Positions 23,478 through 29,969 of a stretch of 32,074 nt of DNA are shown piece by piece. This stretch comes from Silvibacterium sp. (GTDB lineage: Bacteria; Acidobacteriota; Terriglobia; Terriglobales; Acidobacteriaceae), in NCBI GenBank assembly GCA_019234945.1, contig JAFAKX010000065.1, positions 1-32,074 of the forward strand, in the 5' to 3' direction. The notes under the pieces were generated by a model. It worked only from the letters and a program-made list of their open reading frames with translations. It did no database searches and had not been told where the DNA came from. Every line of letters begins with the position of its first letter. The first letter of the stretch is position 1. The position numbers and the translations under genes are program-made.

Positions 23478-24906
23478 AGCTTTCTGCTTTCCAGAGGCTC
23501 AAACCCCCGATCACCAGCACCAGCGGCATAATCATGTCTCCGTTGAGGAGCTTGTCGATGGCAGCGAGGAGGATGGCCGCTGCCAGGCCGAGCCGCAGCC
23601 CCGTATTCCGCGAAGCTGTACTCGGTTCCGGCAATGCTCCGGCGTCGCCCGGATTGTCAGGTTCCGCCGGCAGCCAGACGGCGCCGATTGCCGGCAGGAA
23701 CTGCATCCCTTCCAGTGCTATCAGGCCCACGCCTCCATACATGCCGAAGGTCAACAGCCACAAGCCCCAGGGGCGGCCCTCACCGTTCCTCCACCAGTCC
23801 CATTGTCCTGATCCAAGCAACGGCTTCGCGAGCGCTGCTCTTACATGCCGTTCATCCTGCGCCAGGCGCCAGCCAAAAGACTGCCGTCCGATCCGCACGA
23901 AAAATGAGGCTGTGGCGCGCGCGGCTTCGTCGCTCTCCACAAGATGCCTCAAGGAAATCACATTGGCCAGCCGCAACCCCGCGAAGCAGAGCACAAATAA
24001 CGCACACACAATCACCACTCCACGCCGGAACGTCAGACTGGTGACTAGGACCAGAGGAAGCAGGCCAATAACGCAGATAATGCTCCCCACCGACTGGCAG
24101 ATTATCGTCGTGCAGAAGAGCACAACAGCCGCCCAGCCAGTCGGGAACCCCAGCACGCGGCTTATTCTGCCCTGCTTCCATAACCCCGCAGCACAGAGAG
24201 TTGCCACGGCCATCCAGATGCCGAGCTGGTTGCCATCCTCGAGGAAGCCGATCGGCCGGTATCCCAGGTAGCGCTCCGCCCCTAGCCAGCGGTAGGGCTG
24301 AAATCCGTACAGGAATGCATAGAACCTCGGCCCGGTGAACAACTCGACAAGGGAGATCGGCACGTAGCAGAGCCCGGCGATGACGAACGCCTTCGCGGCC
24401 AGCGTGAGCGACTCATTATCTCCGAAGTAAACTCGACCCAACAGATACGGCACACCCCATGCAAGCACCAGGTACGCCGTACCGCGAACGCCTTCCCATA
24501 AAGCTCCGTGATGCGGGGCGGCGTTTGCGAGTCCGGAAAAGAAGGGCGCGGCGCACCAGACAAAGATTGGCAGGTCCCACAAAGTAGGGCGAAATCGTCG
24601 CAGTCCGCGCCAATCGATCAGCAAAACGCCGAGGATCCCGGCCAGACCCGTGATGGTCGCCTTGGTAACAAAGTATTTTGTCGGAAGGCAGACACCCATG
24701 ATCCAGTAGGGAAAAGGGCTGACGCTTTCGGATGGAGCGAAGCTCGCTGTCGGGAGCAGCGCCCAGCCACCCACAAAATTCAGTAGCACTGCTATCCGCG
24801 GGGGAAAGCGATAGAAGAAGAACAGGCTGATAGGAATCCAGGCAAGCAGCGCGGCCAATGGAGGGATGATGGGAGCAAGGGCCATCTGGGTGTCAGTCGC
24901 AGCCAA
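23377..24906 (-). CDS. O-antigen ligase/polymerase-like polytopic membrane protein
   Basis: This 509-residue inner-membrane protein has about 11-12 hydrophobic segments and a large periplasmic loop with conserved-looking Arg, Glu and Trp residues (RIGRQSFGWRLAQDERH, GSGQWDWWRNGEGRPWG). That pattern fits Wzy polymerases and WaaL ligases, which join polyprenyl-linked glycans. The family is divergent, so the class is more certain than the reaction. The start is a TTG at 24906 without a ribosome site; an ATG seven codons later (24885) is also possible. The 3' end overlaps the ATP-grasp gene by 101 bases on the opposite strand. It diverges from the GT2 gene. Confidence 0.82.
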   Translation of the reverse strand: MAATDTQMALAPIIPPLAALLAWIPISLFFFYRFPPRIAVLLNFVGGWALLPTASFAPSESVSPFPYWIMGVCLPTKYFVTKATITGLAGILGVLLIDWRGLRRFRPTLWDLPIFVWCAAPFFSGLANAAPHHGALWEGVRGTAYLVLAWGVPYLLGRVYFGDNESLTLAAKAFVIAGLCYVPISLVELFTGPRFYAFLYGFQPYRWLGAERYLGYRPIGFLEDGNQLGIWMAVATLCAAGLWKQGRISRVLGFPTGWAAVVLFCTTIICQSVGSIICVIGLLPLVLVTSLTFRRGVVIVCALFVLCFAGLRLANVISLRHLVESDEAARATASFFVRIGRQSFGWRLAQDERHVRAALAKPLLGSGQWDWWRNGEGRPWGLWLLTFGMYGGVGLIALEGMQFLPAIGAVWLPAEPDNPGDAGALPEPSTASRNTGLRLGLAAAILLAAIDKLLNGDMIMPLVLVIGGLSLWKAESSTGKPASLWNYPVPTERVISCSQSEPHDAGPPL

Positions 24907-24923
24907 GGGTGCATTTCAAGTTG

Positions 24924-24941
24924 GATCGCGGAGGTGCGATC
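24924..24941 (+). promoter_or_regulatory. Hairpin presenting a GGAGGT in its loop
   Basis: GATCGC (24924-24929) and GCGATC (24936-24941) pair perfectly. The six-base loop is GGAGGT, a strong Shine-Dalgarno seven bases before an ATG at 24943. It may control a 31-codon ORF. Confidence 0.4.
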
Positions 24942-24942
24942 A

Positions 24943-25038
24943 ATGTGGAAGAGAGATGCCTCACAGCGTTCGGGACCGCTCCTGACTCGGGCAAATTGGA
25001 TTCCGGGGGGAAGTGGCGACGCTACGCAATCATCATAA
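24943..25038 (+). CDS. Possible 31-residue small ORF upstream of the GT2 gene
   Basis: An ATG-started frame of 31 codons ending in TAA has the GGAGGT loop at ideal spacing. The peptide starts MWKRDASQ and is polar, without a membrane segment. It is unrecognised. It lies in the 273-base divergent gap, 141 bases before the GT2 start, so it could be a leader peptide. Support comes only from the ribosome site. Confidence 0.3.
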   Translation: MWKRDASQRSGPLLTRANWIPGGSGDATQSS

Positions 25039-25108
25039 GCCGCGGCCCAGGCCTCCAATCGGGAAATCTTTAGCATTTATTACCCGTCTCAACGTATCGT
25101 TCTCTGCC

Positions 25109-25130
25109 CCCTTTACCATCCCTTTACCAT
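25109..25130. repeat. Tandem 11-bp duplication upstream of the GT2 gene
   Basis: CCCTTTACCAT occurs twice head to tail (25109-25119, 25120-25130), about 50 bases before the GT2 start. It may be a binding site or a recent duplication. Confidence 0.85.
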
Positions 25131-25179
25131 CAAGATGTTGTAGTCTCCCTGAGACTGCAGTTCTTTCCTAGAGGTTCCG

Positions 25180-25962
25180 TTGGGAGATACCGAAGAACAG
25201 ACGCCACAGAGCGCCCATAAGCGATGCACCATTGTCGTGCCCTGTTACAACGAAGCTCACCGCCTCCCCTCGGAGAAATTCATCGAGTTCGTCCACGAGG
25301 GACGCGACATCGATTTTCTTTTCGTGAACGACGGCAGCACCGACAACACCCTCGAGCTGCTCGAAAGGCTCCGGCGCGTATGCGGCCCGGCAGTCGGCGT
25401 GCTCGACAAAAGGAGAAACGGCGGAAAAGCCGAGGCTGTACGCGACGGAATGGTGAGGGCCATCGAACTGGGCAGGAGCGGCTTCGTAGGATTCTGGGAT
25501 GCCGACCTCGCAACGCCTTTATCGGCGATTTCCTCGCTCTGTCAGGAGCTCATCGACGAACCGCGGCTGCAGATGGTGTTCGGTTCGCGCGTCCGGTTGC
25601 TCGGGCGGCACGTGCAGCGGCGGGCGATCCGCCACTACCTCGGGCGGGTATTTGCAACCGTTGTCTCGCTTGTGCTGCGGCTGCCCATCTACGACACGCA
25701 ATGCGGCGCGAAAATATTTCGCGTCTCACCGCAGCTTTCCCAGGTTCTGCGGCGGCCATTCATTTCGCGCTGGGTTTTCGATGTCGAAATCCTCGCGCGA
25801 TTCATCGCTCTGAACCACGGAGACACCCACCTGCTCCATGATTCCATCTTTGAGTATCCGCTGGAACGATGGGAAGACGTCGCCGGCTCGAAGGTAAAGC
25901 CAGGCGACTTCGTGCTCGCCTTTGTTGACACCTTCAGGATCTACTCGAAATACCTGCGCTGA
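25180..25962 (+). CDS. GT2 family glycosyltransferase, polyprenyl-phosphate-hexose-synthase-like
   Basis: This 260-residue GT-A fold enzyme has IVVPCYNEAHRL at residues 18-29, the nucleotide-binding DGS (51-53), the metal-binding DAD (107-109) in FWDADLATP, and the acceptor-side segment YDTQCGAKIFR. DADLATP and the Gln-Cys-Gly stretch are typical of dolichyl- and undecaprenyl-phosphate glucosyl- or mannosyltransferases (ALG5/DPM-like). It lacks the membrane anchor of eukaryotic ALG5. The start is a TTG with AGAGG five bases upstream. It could feed sugar to an ArnT-like GT-C transferase such as the one at 10.6-12.4 kb. That link is an inference. Confidence 0.92.
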   Translation: MGDTEEQTPQSAHKRCTIVVPCYNEAHRLPSEKFIEFVHEGRDIDFLFVNDGSTDNTLELLERLRRVCGPAVGVLDKRRNGGKAEAVRDGMVRAIELGRSGFVGFWDADLATPLSAISSLCQELIDEPRLQMVFGSRVRLLGRHVQRRAIRHYLGRVFATVVSLVLRLPIYDTQCGAKIFRVSPQLSQVLRRPFISRWVFDVEILARFIALNHGDTHLLHDSIFEYPLERWEDVAGSKVKPGDFVLAFVDTFRIYSKYLR

Positions 25963-26024
25963 GCTGTTTGCGCCTGCCTCGGCGCTGACCCTCGCCCGTC
26001 TATCGTGTATCGTGAAGTTTTGTG

Positions 26025-26053
26025 GCCCCAGGCCAATCCAGGGGCTTGTTTTT
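26025..26053 (+). terminator. Possible terminator after the GT2 gene
   Basis: GCCCC (26025-26029) and GGGGC (26041-26045) can pair with an 11-base loop and are followed by TTGTTTTT. The stem is short, so activity is uncertain. It lies 62 bases after the GT2 stop and just before the beta-barrel gene. Confidence 0.4.
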
Positions 26054-26085
26054 GATTGTTCCAGTCAGTGAGGTCTGGGATTCGC

Positions 26086-26751
26086 GTGAAATTTGCTTTT
26101 CGTTTTCTGCTCGCCGCACTTCTTGCCGCGCCACTCTTCCTGCCACTGTTTCATGCCGAAGCCCAGGTAACTGCGACAGCTCCCGTAGGCGAGCTGACGC
26201 AGTACACCAACCGCTGGGACTTCTACGGCGGGTTCCAGTATTCCCATTTCAATCCAAGCCCCGCAAAGAATTTTCCCGCCAACAACCTGTTCGGCTGGAA
26301 CGGCACCCTGACGGCCTATTTTCGTCCTGCCTGGGGCATTGAGGGCAGCTTCCGAGGCCTCTACGGCACAATCGACGTGCCGGTGAATCAGTTCGGTATC
26401 ACGAACCCGAAAATGTCCGAGCACCTGTTTCTCTTCGGACCGACGTTTCGCCTCCTCCGCCGCGAGAATTATGCGGCCGGAGTGCACGTGGCGATCGGTG
26501 CGGCTTATGGCTCCTTCGATAAGGATCTGCCTCCCGGTCTTTCGCCGAATCAGATCGGTGTCTACAACAACAAGCTTGCATTTGGCTCAGCGGTTGGAGG
26601 CTGGGCAGACTACAACCTCTCGAAGCTTTCTCCCCGGCTCGCAGCCCGCTTCATTGCCGACTGGCAGCCGACGCATTACGGCTACAAAACCCAGAACGAG
26701 TTCGCCGGGTCTGTCGGCGTGGTATACAAGTTCGGCGCGCTGCACAAATAG
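26086..26751 (+). CDS. Outer-membrane beta-barrel protein (OmpA-like barrel)
   Basis: A 221-residue exported protein. The GTG at 26086 gives a clean signal peptide (KFAFRFLLAALLAAPLFLPLF, cleavage near AEA). GTG and TTG codons upstream are possible but lengthen it without benefit. GAGG lies 12 bases before it. The mature part has alternating beta-strand pattern with aromatic girdles (WDFYGGFQYSHF, NGTLTAYFRPAWGIEGSFRGLYG, HLFLFGPTFRLL, AGVHVAIGAAYG), consistent with an eight-stranded barrel. It ends VGVVYKFGALHK. No peptidoglycan-binding OmpA domain is present. The function is unknown; it may be a structural porin-like protein. It sits between the GT2 and channel genes on the same strand. Confidence 0.85.
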   Translation: MKFAFRFLLAALLAAPLFLPLFHAEAQVTATAPVGELTQYTNRWDFYGGFQYSHFNPSPAKNFPANNLFGWNGTLTAYFRPAWGIEGSFRGLYGTIDVPVNQFGITNPKMSEHLFLFGPTFRLLRRENYAAGVHVAIGAAYGSFDKDLPPGLSPNQIGVYNNKLAFGSAVGGWADYNLSKLSPRLAARFIADWQPTHYGYKTQNEFAGSVGVVYKFGALHK

Positions 26752-26791
26752 TTGAACAGCCCCCGCCCGGCCTCTTGAATTTTGGCCCGTC

Positions 26792-26816
26792 GCCGGCACA
26801 CTCGGCGTGCCCCGGC
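26792..26816 (+). other. Intercistronic GC hairpin between barrel and channel genes
   Basis: GCCGGCAC (26792-26799) pairs with GTGCCCCGGC (26807-26816) through eight pairs and a two-base bulge, with a seven-base loop. No T-run follows, so it is more likely an mRNA-stability or attenuation element than a terminator. Confidence 0.4.
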
Positions 26817-26855
26817 AGTCGGAAAAGTGTAGGATCATCTTCTTCTTCAGGTCTC

Positions 26856-27569
26856 ATGTCCCAGGCATCGCCCCAGCCTCCGACCGCCGACGCGCGGTCT
26901 CTACCCGTTACCGGGCACAGATTTTTTCTGCTGTTTCTCTTCCTGCTGGCAGACCTCGCTTTTTATCCTTTTGTCAGCGACACTCTCGGCGCACGCTACC
27001 ACATATTCCGTGCGTTAGGCGTGGCCATCACTTTGGTCGCTGTTTACGCGGTCAGTTTCCGCAAGGGTTTGATCTTCATCGCCTTGGTGCTCGCCGTTCC
27101 AGCGATGATGGAACGCTCGATGTTCTTCCGCACCGGCATCGGCGCGCTATCCATGACGAGCGTATTTGTCGGCTTCGTGTTCGATGTCTTCGTGATGGTC
27201 GTGTTGTTTCACCGCATCTTTGCCCGCGACAAACCAACTGCCGAGACCCTCTTTGGCGCGTTGTGCATCTATCTTTTGATCGGATTCGCCTTCGCCCGTC
27301 TTTATGCACTGATCGCGGCCGCGAGGCCACATGTCTTTTATCTCGACCCGACAACCAACCAGCATCCTGTTCCCCTTGGTTTCGATTTCATCTTCTTCAG
27401 TTTCGGATCCATGACTACAGCCGGCGCCAGTGGCATCGTGGCTGTCTCGCCGCAGGTGCGCGCTCTCTCAGTCATTGAATCCATCCTCGGCGTGCTGTAT
27501 CTCGCGGTCATGATCTCGAGGCTGGTGGACGCTTATCGGCCGGATGATGCCGGCTCTAAAGAGCTCTGA
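26856..27569 (+). CDS. Ion-channel-like membrane protein with altered selectivity filter
   Basis: This 237-residue membrane protein has four to five helices in the N-terminal part. The C-terminal half resembles the two-helix pore module of potassium channels: helix at about 130-155, pore helix FDFIFFSFGSMTT, filter region, and last helix SVIESILGVLYLAVMISRLV. Where potassium channels have TTVGYGD, this one has TTAGASG (residues 187-193), so the tyrosine and aspartate are missing. The ATG at 26856 was chosen because the upstream extension is Ser/Pro-rich non-coding-like sequence. It may carry another ion or be a non-conducting relative. No regulatory RCK domain is present. Confidence 0.82.
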   Translation: MSQASPQPPTADARSLPVTGHRFFLLFLFLLADLAFYPFVSDTLGARYHIFRALGVAITLVAVYAVSFRKGLIFIALVLAVPAMMERSMFFRTGIGALSMTSVFVGFVFDVFVMVVLFHRIFARDKPTAETLFGALCIYLLIGFAFARLYALIAAARPHVFYLDPTTNQHPVPLGFDFIFFSFGSMTTAGASGIVAVSPQVRALSVIESILGVLYLAVMISRLVDAYRPDDAGSKEL

Positions 27570-27694
27570 ATGACCCCTGGGCAGAATTATCTTCTCAGGC
27601 CGAAAATGACGCTAAAACCTACGCTGGATATTCCGGGACAGCTTCTAGTACTCTATAGAGACCCACATTGGGTGAGTTTGGGGGTGTCGTTAGT

Positions 27695-27892
27695 TTGGCA
27701 GAAGTTCGCGTGCAGGAAGGCGAACCGCTCGAAAATGCATTGCGCCGGTTTAAGCGTAAAGTACAGCAGGAGGACATCATCAAGGAAGTGAAGCGTCACT
27801 CCTTCTACCTCAAGCCCGGCGAAAAGCGCCGCGTCAAGGAAGCGCTGGCGCGCAAGCGGAATCGTAAGAAGGCTCGTAAAGAGCAGGATTAA
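27695..27892 (+). CDS. rpsU: 30S ribosomal protein S21
   Basis: S21 binds near the platform of the 30S subunit and helps initiation. The 65-residue protein begins AEVRVQEGEPLENALRRFKRKVQQ, a typical S21 start read here across its first helix, and ends with a very basic tail (KRNRKKARK). The start is a TTG at 27695, with GGGGGTG about 10 bases upstream. This matches the usual family N-terminus; a TTG nine codons earlier would add a sequence not expected in S21. It is a single gene after a 125-base gap. No dnaG or rpoD follows, unlike in enterobacteria. Confidence 0.95.
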   Translation: MAEVRVQEGEPLENALRRFKRKVQQEDIIKEVKRHSFYLKPGEKRRVKEALARKRNRKKARKEQD

Positions 27893-28185
27893 CCTACAGC
27901 AAATCGTGTAGAGTACCTGATGCTGTCGCAATAACTCACACGCCGGTTGTTCCGACGACCACGCGTTCGGTCCCGGCGTGCTTTGCGCAACGAGAGTTGA
28001 ATCCCCCCTCTCCAGAGCGCAAATAACGCTTTGCCTTTGTTTCTGAAGCTGAAGCGTTTTGCCGCACTTCATCGCGGCCGGGCCCCTTCCAGAGTTCAAG
28101 CAATCTTGATGTCTGACCAGTGCCGGCCTTTGCGGTTGGCCGGAGCCATTCACCACGCGCGTTGCGGTGGGGCAAGGGACGCGGA
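27893..28185. other. 293-base gap after rpsU with one inverted repeat
   Basis: CACGCCGG (27939-27946) and CCGGCGTG (27973-27980) form an eight-base inverted repeat with a 26-base loop, followed by CTTTGCG. It may end the rpsU transcript. I see no gene or other structure in the rest. Confidence 0.35.
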
Positions 28186-28494
28186 ATGGACTACCTAGAC
28201 AGGATTCTGAAGTGCGTCGACTGCGGGAACGAGTTTGTTTTCACTGCCGGGGAGCAGTTGTTCTTCCACGACAAGCAATTCAAGAACGATCCCAAGCGCT
28301 GTAAGAATTGCAAGGCCAAGCGGACATCCGGGGCCAGCGGCTCGCGGTCAGAAACCCGGACCGTCTGTTCGCAGTGCGGTACTGAGACCACAGTACCGTT
28401 CAAGCCTACACAGGGCCGCCCTGTGCTGTGCCGTCAGTGTTTCCAGCAAAAGGGAAGCGTGCCCGCGGCAGCCGCGGCGAGCCGAAGCACCTAG
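28186..28494 (+). CDS. Double zinc-ribbon protein
   Basis: This 102-residue protein has two four-cysteine zinc sites: C10-x2-C13 with C39-x2-C42, and C61-x2-C64 with C82-x2-C85. The first domain (VDCGNEFVFTAGEQ, then DPKRCKNCKAKR) is the probable zinc-ribbon family (PF13451 type). The second has the PFKPTQGRPVLCRQCF stretch, seen after it in many bacteria. The tail is Ala/Ser-rich. It is cytosolic and its function is not established; nucleic-acid binding is a reasonable guess. The ATG at 28186 gives the natural family start; only a GGGACGCGG is seen upstream. It converges with the response-regulator gene. Confidence 0.88.
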   Translation: MDYLDRILKCVDCGNEFVFTAGEQLFFHDKQFKNDPKRCKNCKAKRTSGASGSRSETRTVCSQCGTETTVPFKPTQGRPVLCRQCFQQKGSVPAAAAASRST

Positions 28495-28537
28495 CAGCGG
28501 ATCGTTCTGTTCGCAAGGTTTATTCCTGGGACTTCTG

Positions 28538-29017
28538 CTAGGCTCTCGCCATCTTGTCTGCGGGCGCTTTTCGTCGGGCTGCGCCCTTCTTTGCCGCGGC
28601 TGCCTGGCTACCCGCTACCAATTCAAGGCCACGCGCCTTTTCGCGGCGTTTCTTGTCTTCATGCGTAACCAGCAGGGCTTCGATCTGCACCAGCAGATCG
28701 TTCGTATTCATCGGCTTGACCAGCACCTCGTCCGCGTCCTGATCCCCATCCGTTTCGGCTACGGGAAAAGCCGTCAGCAAGGCGACCGCGGGCTGGTAGG
28801 GCACTTTTTTCGCCGCCTGCACCACTTCGTTCCCGGCACTCTCGTTTTCCATGCGCATGTCGGTGATAACCATGTGGTATTGGTTCGCACGAAGCTTCAG
28901 TTTTGCTTCGCGAGCCGAGGCCGCCGTCTCTACCTCGAAGCCCTGAATCTCCAGCACCGCCTGAAGAGTGAGAAGAACCGCCACCTCGTCATCGACAAGC
29001 AATATCCGCCGTTTCAT
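28538..29017 (-). CDS. Single-domain response regulator with basic tail
   Basis: A 159-residue receiver protein. The acidic pocket is D9-D10, the phosphoacceptor is D53 (MVITDMRM), the switch threonine is T82 (LLTAF) and the conserved lysine is K101 (VKP). Residues 1-120 are the CheY-like receiver. The remaining tail is Ala/Lys/Arg-rich and lacks a DNA-binding domain. The ATG at 29017 has AGGA seven bases upstream, so the longer frame upstream is not used. It could act by protein-protein contact or by phosphotransfer. The sensor kinase at 29970 is a possible partner, but infC lies between and on the other strand. Confidence 0.92.
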   Translation of the reverse strand: MKRRILLVDDEVAVLLTLQAVLEIQGFEVETAASAREAKLKLRANQYHMVITDMRMENESAGNEVVQAAKKVPYQPAVALLTAFPVAETDGDQDADEVLVKPMNTNDLLVQIEALLVTHEDKKRREKARGLELVAGSQAAAAKKGAARRKAPADKMARA

Positions 29018-29238
29018 AAGCAATTCCTGATCCTCTGCTACTGATTCTTCGCGAACGTCTTTCCAGCTTGTGCCCGCCCTCCGCCTAACTGGCCACTGGA
29101 GGCAACGAGGCAGAATACCACGCCGCGAATCAGCGCGCTTCTGCGGTGGCGTCATTTCCTGTCAGATACCAGGTCCCGCATCGGATCCAATCCCCGGCGC
29201 CGCCACCGGAACACCCATCCAATTTCACCGAACCACGA

Positions 29239-29244
29239 TATACT
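29239..29244 (+). promoter_or_regulatory. Candidate -10 box of the infC promoter
   Basis: TATACT lies 43 bases before the infC start, with a poor -35 (CATCCA at 17-base spacing). The leader then includes the strong GGAGG site. Confidence 0.4.
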
Positions 29245-29286
29245 TAGTAGCTAACGTGGCAGCCCCACGACTCACGGAGGACACCC

Positions 29287-29883
29287 ATCGATAAGCGTTC
29301 AGCAAAGCAATTTATCCGCATCAATGAGAGAATTCGCGCTCGCGAAGTGCGCGTCATTGACGATAGCGGCCAGCAACTCGGTATTCTTCCCCCCTTTGAA
29401 GCTCTGAAAATTGCCCGCGAACGCGGCCTCGACCTGGTGGAAGTCTCCCCGAATGCTGTTCCCCCTGTCTGCCGTATTCAGGACTACGGAAAATTTCTGT
29501 ACGAAAAAGACAAGAGCGATCGCGCCGCGCGTAAAAAGCAAAAAGTCATCACCATCAAGGAAGTCAAATTCTCCGTCACCGTCGACGAGCATGACTATCA
29601 GACCAAGAAGAATCAGGCTGTGCGCTTCCTCAACGATGGCGACAAGGTAAAAGCCTCGCTGCGCTTCAAGGGCCGCCAGATGGCTCACCGGGAACTGGGC
29701 TACGCCATCATCAATCGCCTTATCCAGGACGTCGGTGACGCCGGTTCGGTTGAGTTCATGCCGCGAATGGAGGGAACCACTCTGCACGCCATTCTCGCGC
29801 CCGGAAAGAAGGAAGCTCCCAAGAAGCCTGCCCCTCCCAAGATGCCTTCACCGGAGGCTGCTGCGCAAAGTGCACAATCCTGA
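29287..29883 (+). CDS. infC: Translation initiation factor IF-3 (ATC start)
   Basis: IF-3 binds the 30S subunit, keeps it apart from 50S and proofreads the start codon. The start is an ATC at 29287, six bases after a GGAGG. This gives 198 residues and the family N-terminus IDKRSAKQFIRINERIRARE; a GTG start at 29347 would remove 20 conserved residues. Non-AUG starts of the AUU/AUC type are a known infC hallmark, used for autoregulation because IF-3 itself rejects them. The N-domain has VRVIDDSGQQLGILP, and the C-domain has KVKASLRFKGRQMAHRELG. The C-terminal tail is Pro/Ala/Lys-rich. The next gene is a sensor kinase, not rpmI-rplT. Confidence 0.96.
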   Translation: MDKRSAKQFIRINERIRAREVRVIDDSGQQLGILPPFEALKIARERGLDLVEVSPNAVPPVCRIQDYGKFLYEKDKSDRAARKKQKVITIKEVKFSVTVDEHDYQTKKNQAVRFLNDGDKVKASLRFKGRQMAHRELGYAIINRLIQDVGDAGSVEFMPRMEGTTLHAILAPGKKEAPKKPAPPKMPSPEAAAQSAQS

Positions 29884-29969
29884 CGTTTGCCTGTTGCATT
29901 GATTTGATTCCCCGGCTGATTACAATGGAACGGTCTGCGCCATCTCCCGCAACATGAGAGGCACTCGGA

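Noticed and set aside
27570-27791. 73-codon frame starting just after the channel gene's stop
   Set aside because: It overlaps rpsU in another frame and has no family resemblance.
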